DNA of 64,000 bases, from the NCBI RefSeq assembly GCF_016785095.1, contig NZ_JAEKJB010000011.1:62001-126000 (forward strand). Reading direction: 5' to 3'. The translations under genes and the position numbers were made by a program. Positions 63,413 through 64,000 of this stretch are shown piece by piece. Below the pieces are notes generated by a model. It ran no database searches. It was not told the DNA's origin and worked only from the letters and a program-made list of their open reading frames with translations. This stretch comes from Alloalcanivorax marinus (GTDB lineage Bacteria; Pseudomonadota; Gammaproteobacteria; Pseudomonadales; Alcanivoracaceae). The stretch's first letter is position 1. Every line of letters starts with the position of its first letter.

Positions 63413-64000
63413 TCAGCGATTGGCCAGATGCGCGAAGAGTTGTTCGAGCACGGTATCCAGATGGCGGAACCCCAGGGGCGTGCAAGCCACCCGCTCCTTT
63501 TCATCGACCAACAGGTGGCGTTGGCGGAACGCCGCCAGGGCGGCGTCCAGCTCCGGTGGTGACCAGCCACTGCGCTCGGCAAGCAGCGCCGAGGACACAC
63601 CATCCACCAGCCGCAGGCCGTTCATCAGAGCCTCTTCCAGGGCGGCTTCGATGACGGTTTCCTGACGGCGCGACGCCGCCGGATCGGCGAGATAGTGTTC
63701 CGGCTGCCGCGTCTTGCGATAACGCAGCCGTCGGTCCGGCAGGGTCAGCTTGCCGTGGGCGCCGGCGCCGATGCCGAGATAATCCCCGAAGCGCCAGTAA
63801 TTCAGGTTATGCCGGCAGGCGCGGTCGTCCCGGGCGAAAGCGGAGACTTCGTAGCGACGGAAGCCGGCATCGGCCAGCAACGCCAGCCCGGCTTCCTCGG
63901 TGTCGGCGCGGTGGTCGCCGTCGGGCTGTTCCGGCGGCGCGCGAAAGAAGGCGGTGTTGGGCTCGATGGTGAGCTCATACCAGCTCAGGTGGGTGGGCGA
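63413..64000 (-). CDS. hemW: HemW heme chaperone (radical-SAM CPO-like), 3' part
   Basis: The frame stays open to the right edge of the window, so the 5' part with the radical-SAM cysteines is missing. Seen are HLSWYELTIEPNTAFF, then ADAGFRRYEVSAFARDD, HNLNYWRFGDYLGIGAGAHGKL and RKTRQPEHYL, the HemW signature, and a C-terminal winged-helix-like domain ending LDTVLEQLFAHL. HemW proteins bind heme and are distinct from coproporphyrinogen oxidase HemN. Confidence 0.88.
   Translation of the reverse strand, partial: SPTHLSWYELTIEPNTAFFRAPPEQPDGDHRADTEEAGLALLADAGFRRYEVSAFARDDRACRHNLNYWRFGDYLGIGAGAHGKLTLPDRRLRYRKTRQPEHYLADPAASRRQETVIEAALEEALMNGLRLVDGVSSALLAERSGWSPPELDAALAAFRQRHLLVDEKERVACTPLGFRHLDTVLEQLFAHLANR

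Overview
The window is GC-rich bacterial DNA. The order of its housekeeping genes (yicC, rph, pyrE, slmA, argB, an algC-like gene, dut, coaBC, radC, rpmB, rpmG) is that of a gammaproteobacterium. Together with a stearoyl-type desaturase, a Tad pilus locus and an RND pump, this fits an Alcanivorax-like marine oil degrader or a relative in the Oceanospirillales/Pseudomonadales. The genus is an inference from gene content and order, not a search result.

Layout. (1) 1-729 is the 3' end of a MocR-type aminotransferase-domain regulator. (2) About 828-22309 is an integrated genomic island of about 21.5 kb. It sits at the 3' end of yicC, is bounded by an imperfect 19-bp direct repeat, and is driven by a P4-type tyrosine integrase (20868-22088). 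Nine-base TGCCCACCA repeats near both ends look like integrase arm sites. The left half of the island holds mobile-element genes: an RHH-like protein, a Gp2/YfjJ-like protein, AlpA, a YeeP-type GTPase, an XRE regulator, an island RadC and a PIN toxin-antitoxin pair. It also holds a large PKD-repeat lipoprotein and an IS66 remnant. The right half is visibly AT-richer and carries a complete dndBCDE DNA phosphorothioation operon. Divergent from dndB is a three-gene set: a GIY-YIG-like nuclease, a second and larger DGQHR protein, and an unrecognised protein with a HEPN-like R-N-x5-H motif. No dndFGH/dptFGH genes are present. The trio is therefore the best candidate for an undescribed restriction or effector module coupled to DNA sulfur modification.

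(3) 22287-32355 is the core block yicC, a CRP-site-associated two-component pair, rph, pyrE, a DUF4124-like gene, slmA, argB, an algC-like gene whose catalytic loops are degenerate, and dut. (4) 32460-40061 interrupts the usual dut-coaBC neighbourhood with a catabolic cluster: amidohydrolase, DUF1116/AllG-like protein, SDR, 2OG-Fe(II) oxygenase and a NitT/TauT-type ABC importer. A divergent MarR regulator faces it, with two near-identical inverted operator candidates between them. (5) 40074-42662 is coaBC, radC, rpmB and rpmG, closed by a strong terminator. (6) 43077-52774 is a Tad/Flp type IVb pilus operon (flp, tadE-like, cpaB, cpaC, cpaE-like, cpaF, tadB, tadC, tadD, DUF3613-like, tadG) with a consensus CRP/Vfr site in front and no prepilin peptidase in the window.

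(7) 52927-63412 holds a small outer-membrane barrel gene, a desaturase, a solitary hydantoinase-A gene, mutM, two envelope genes, and an RND permease with its periplasmic adaptor. (8) 63413-64000 is the 3' part of hemW, cut by the window edge. No tRNA, rRNA or CRISPR array was seen.
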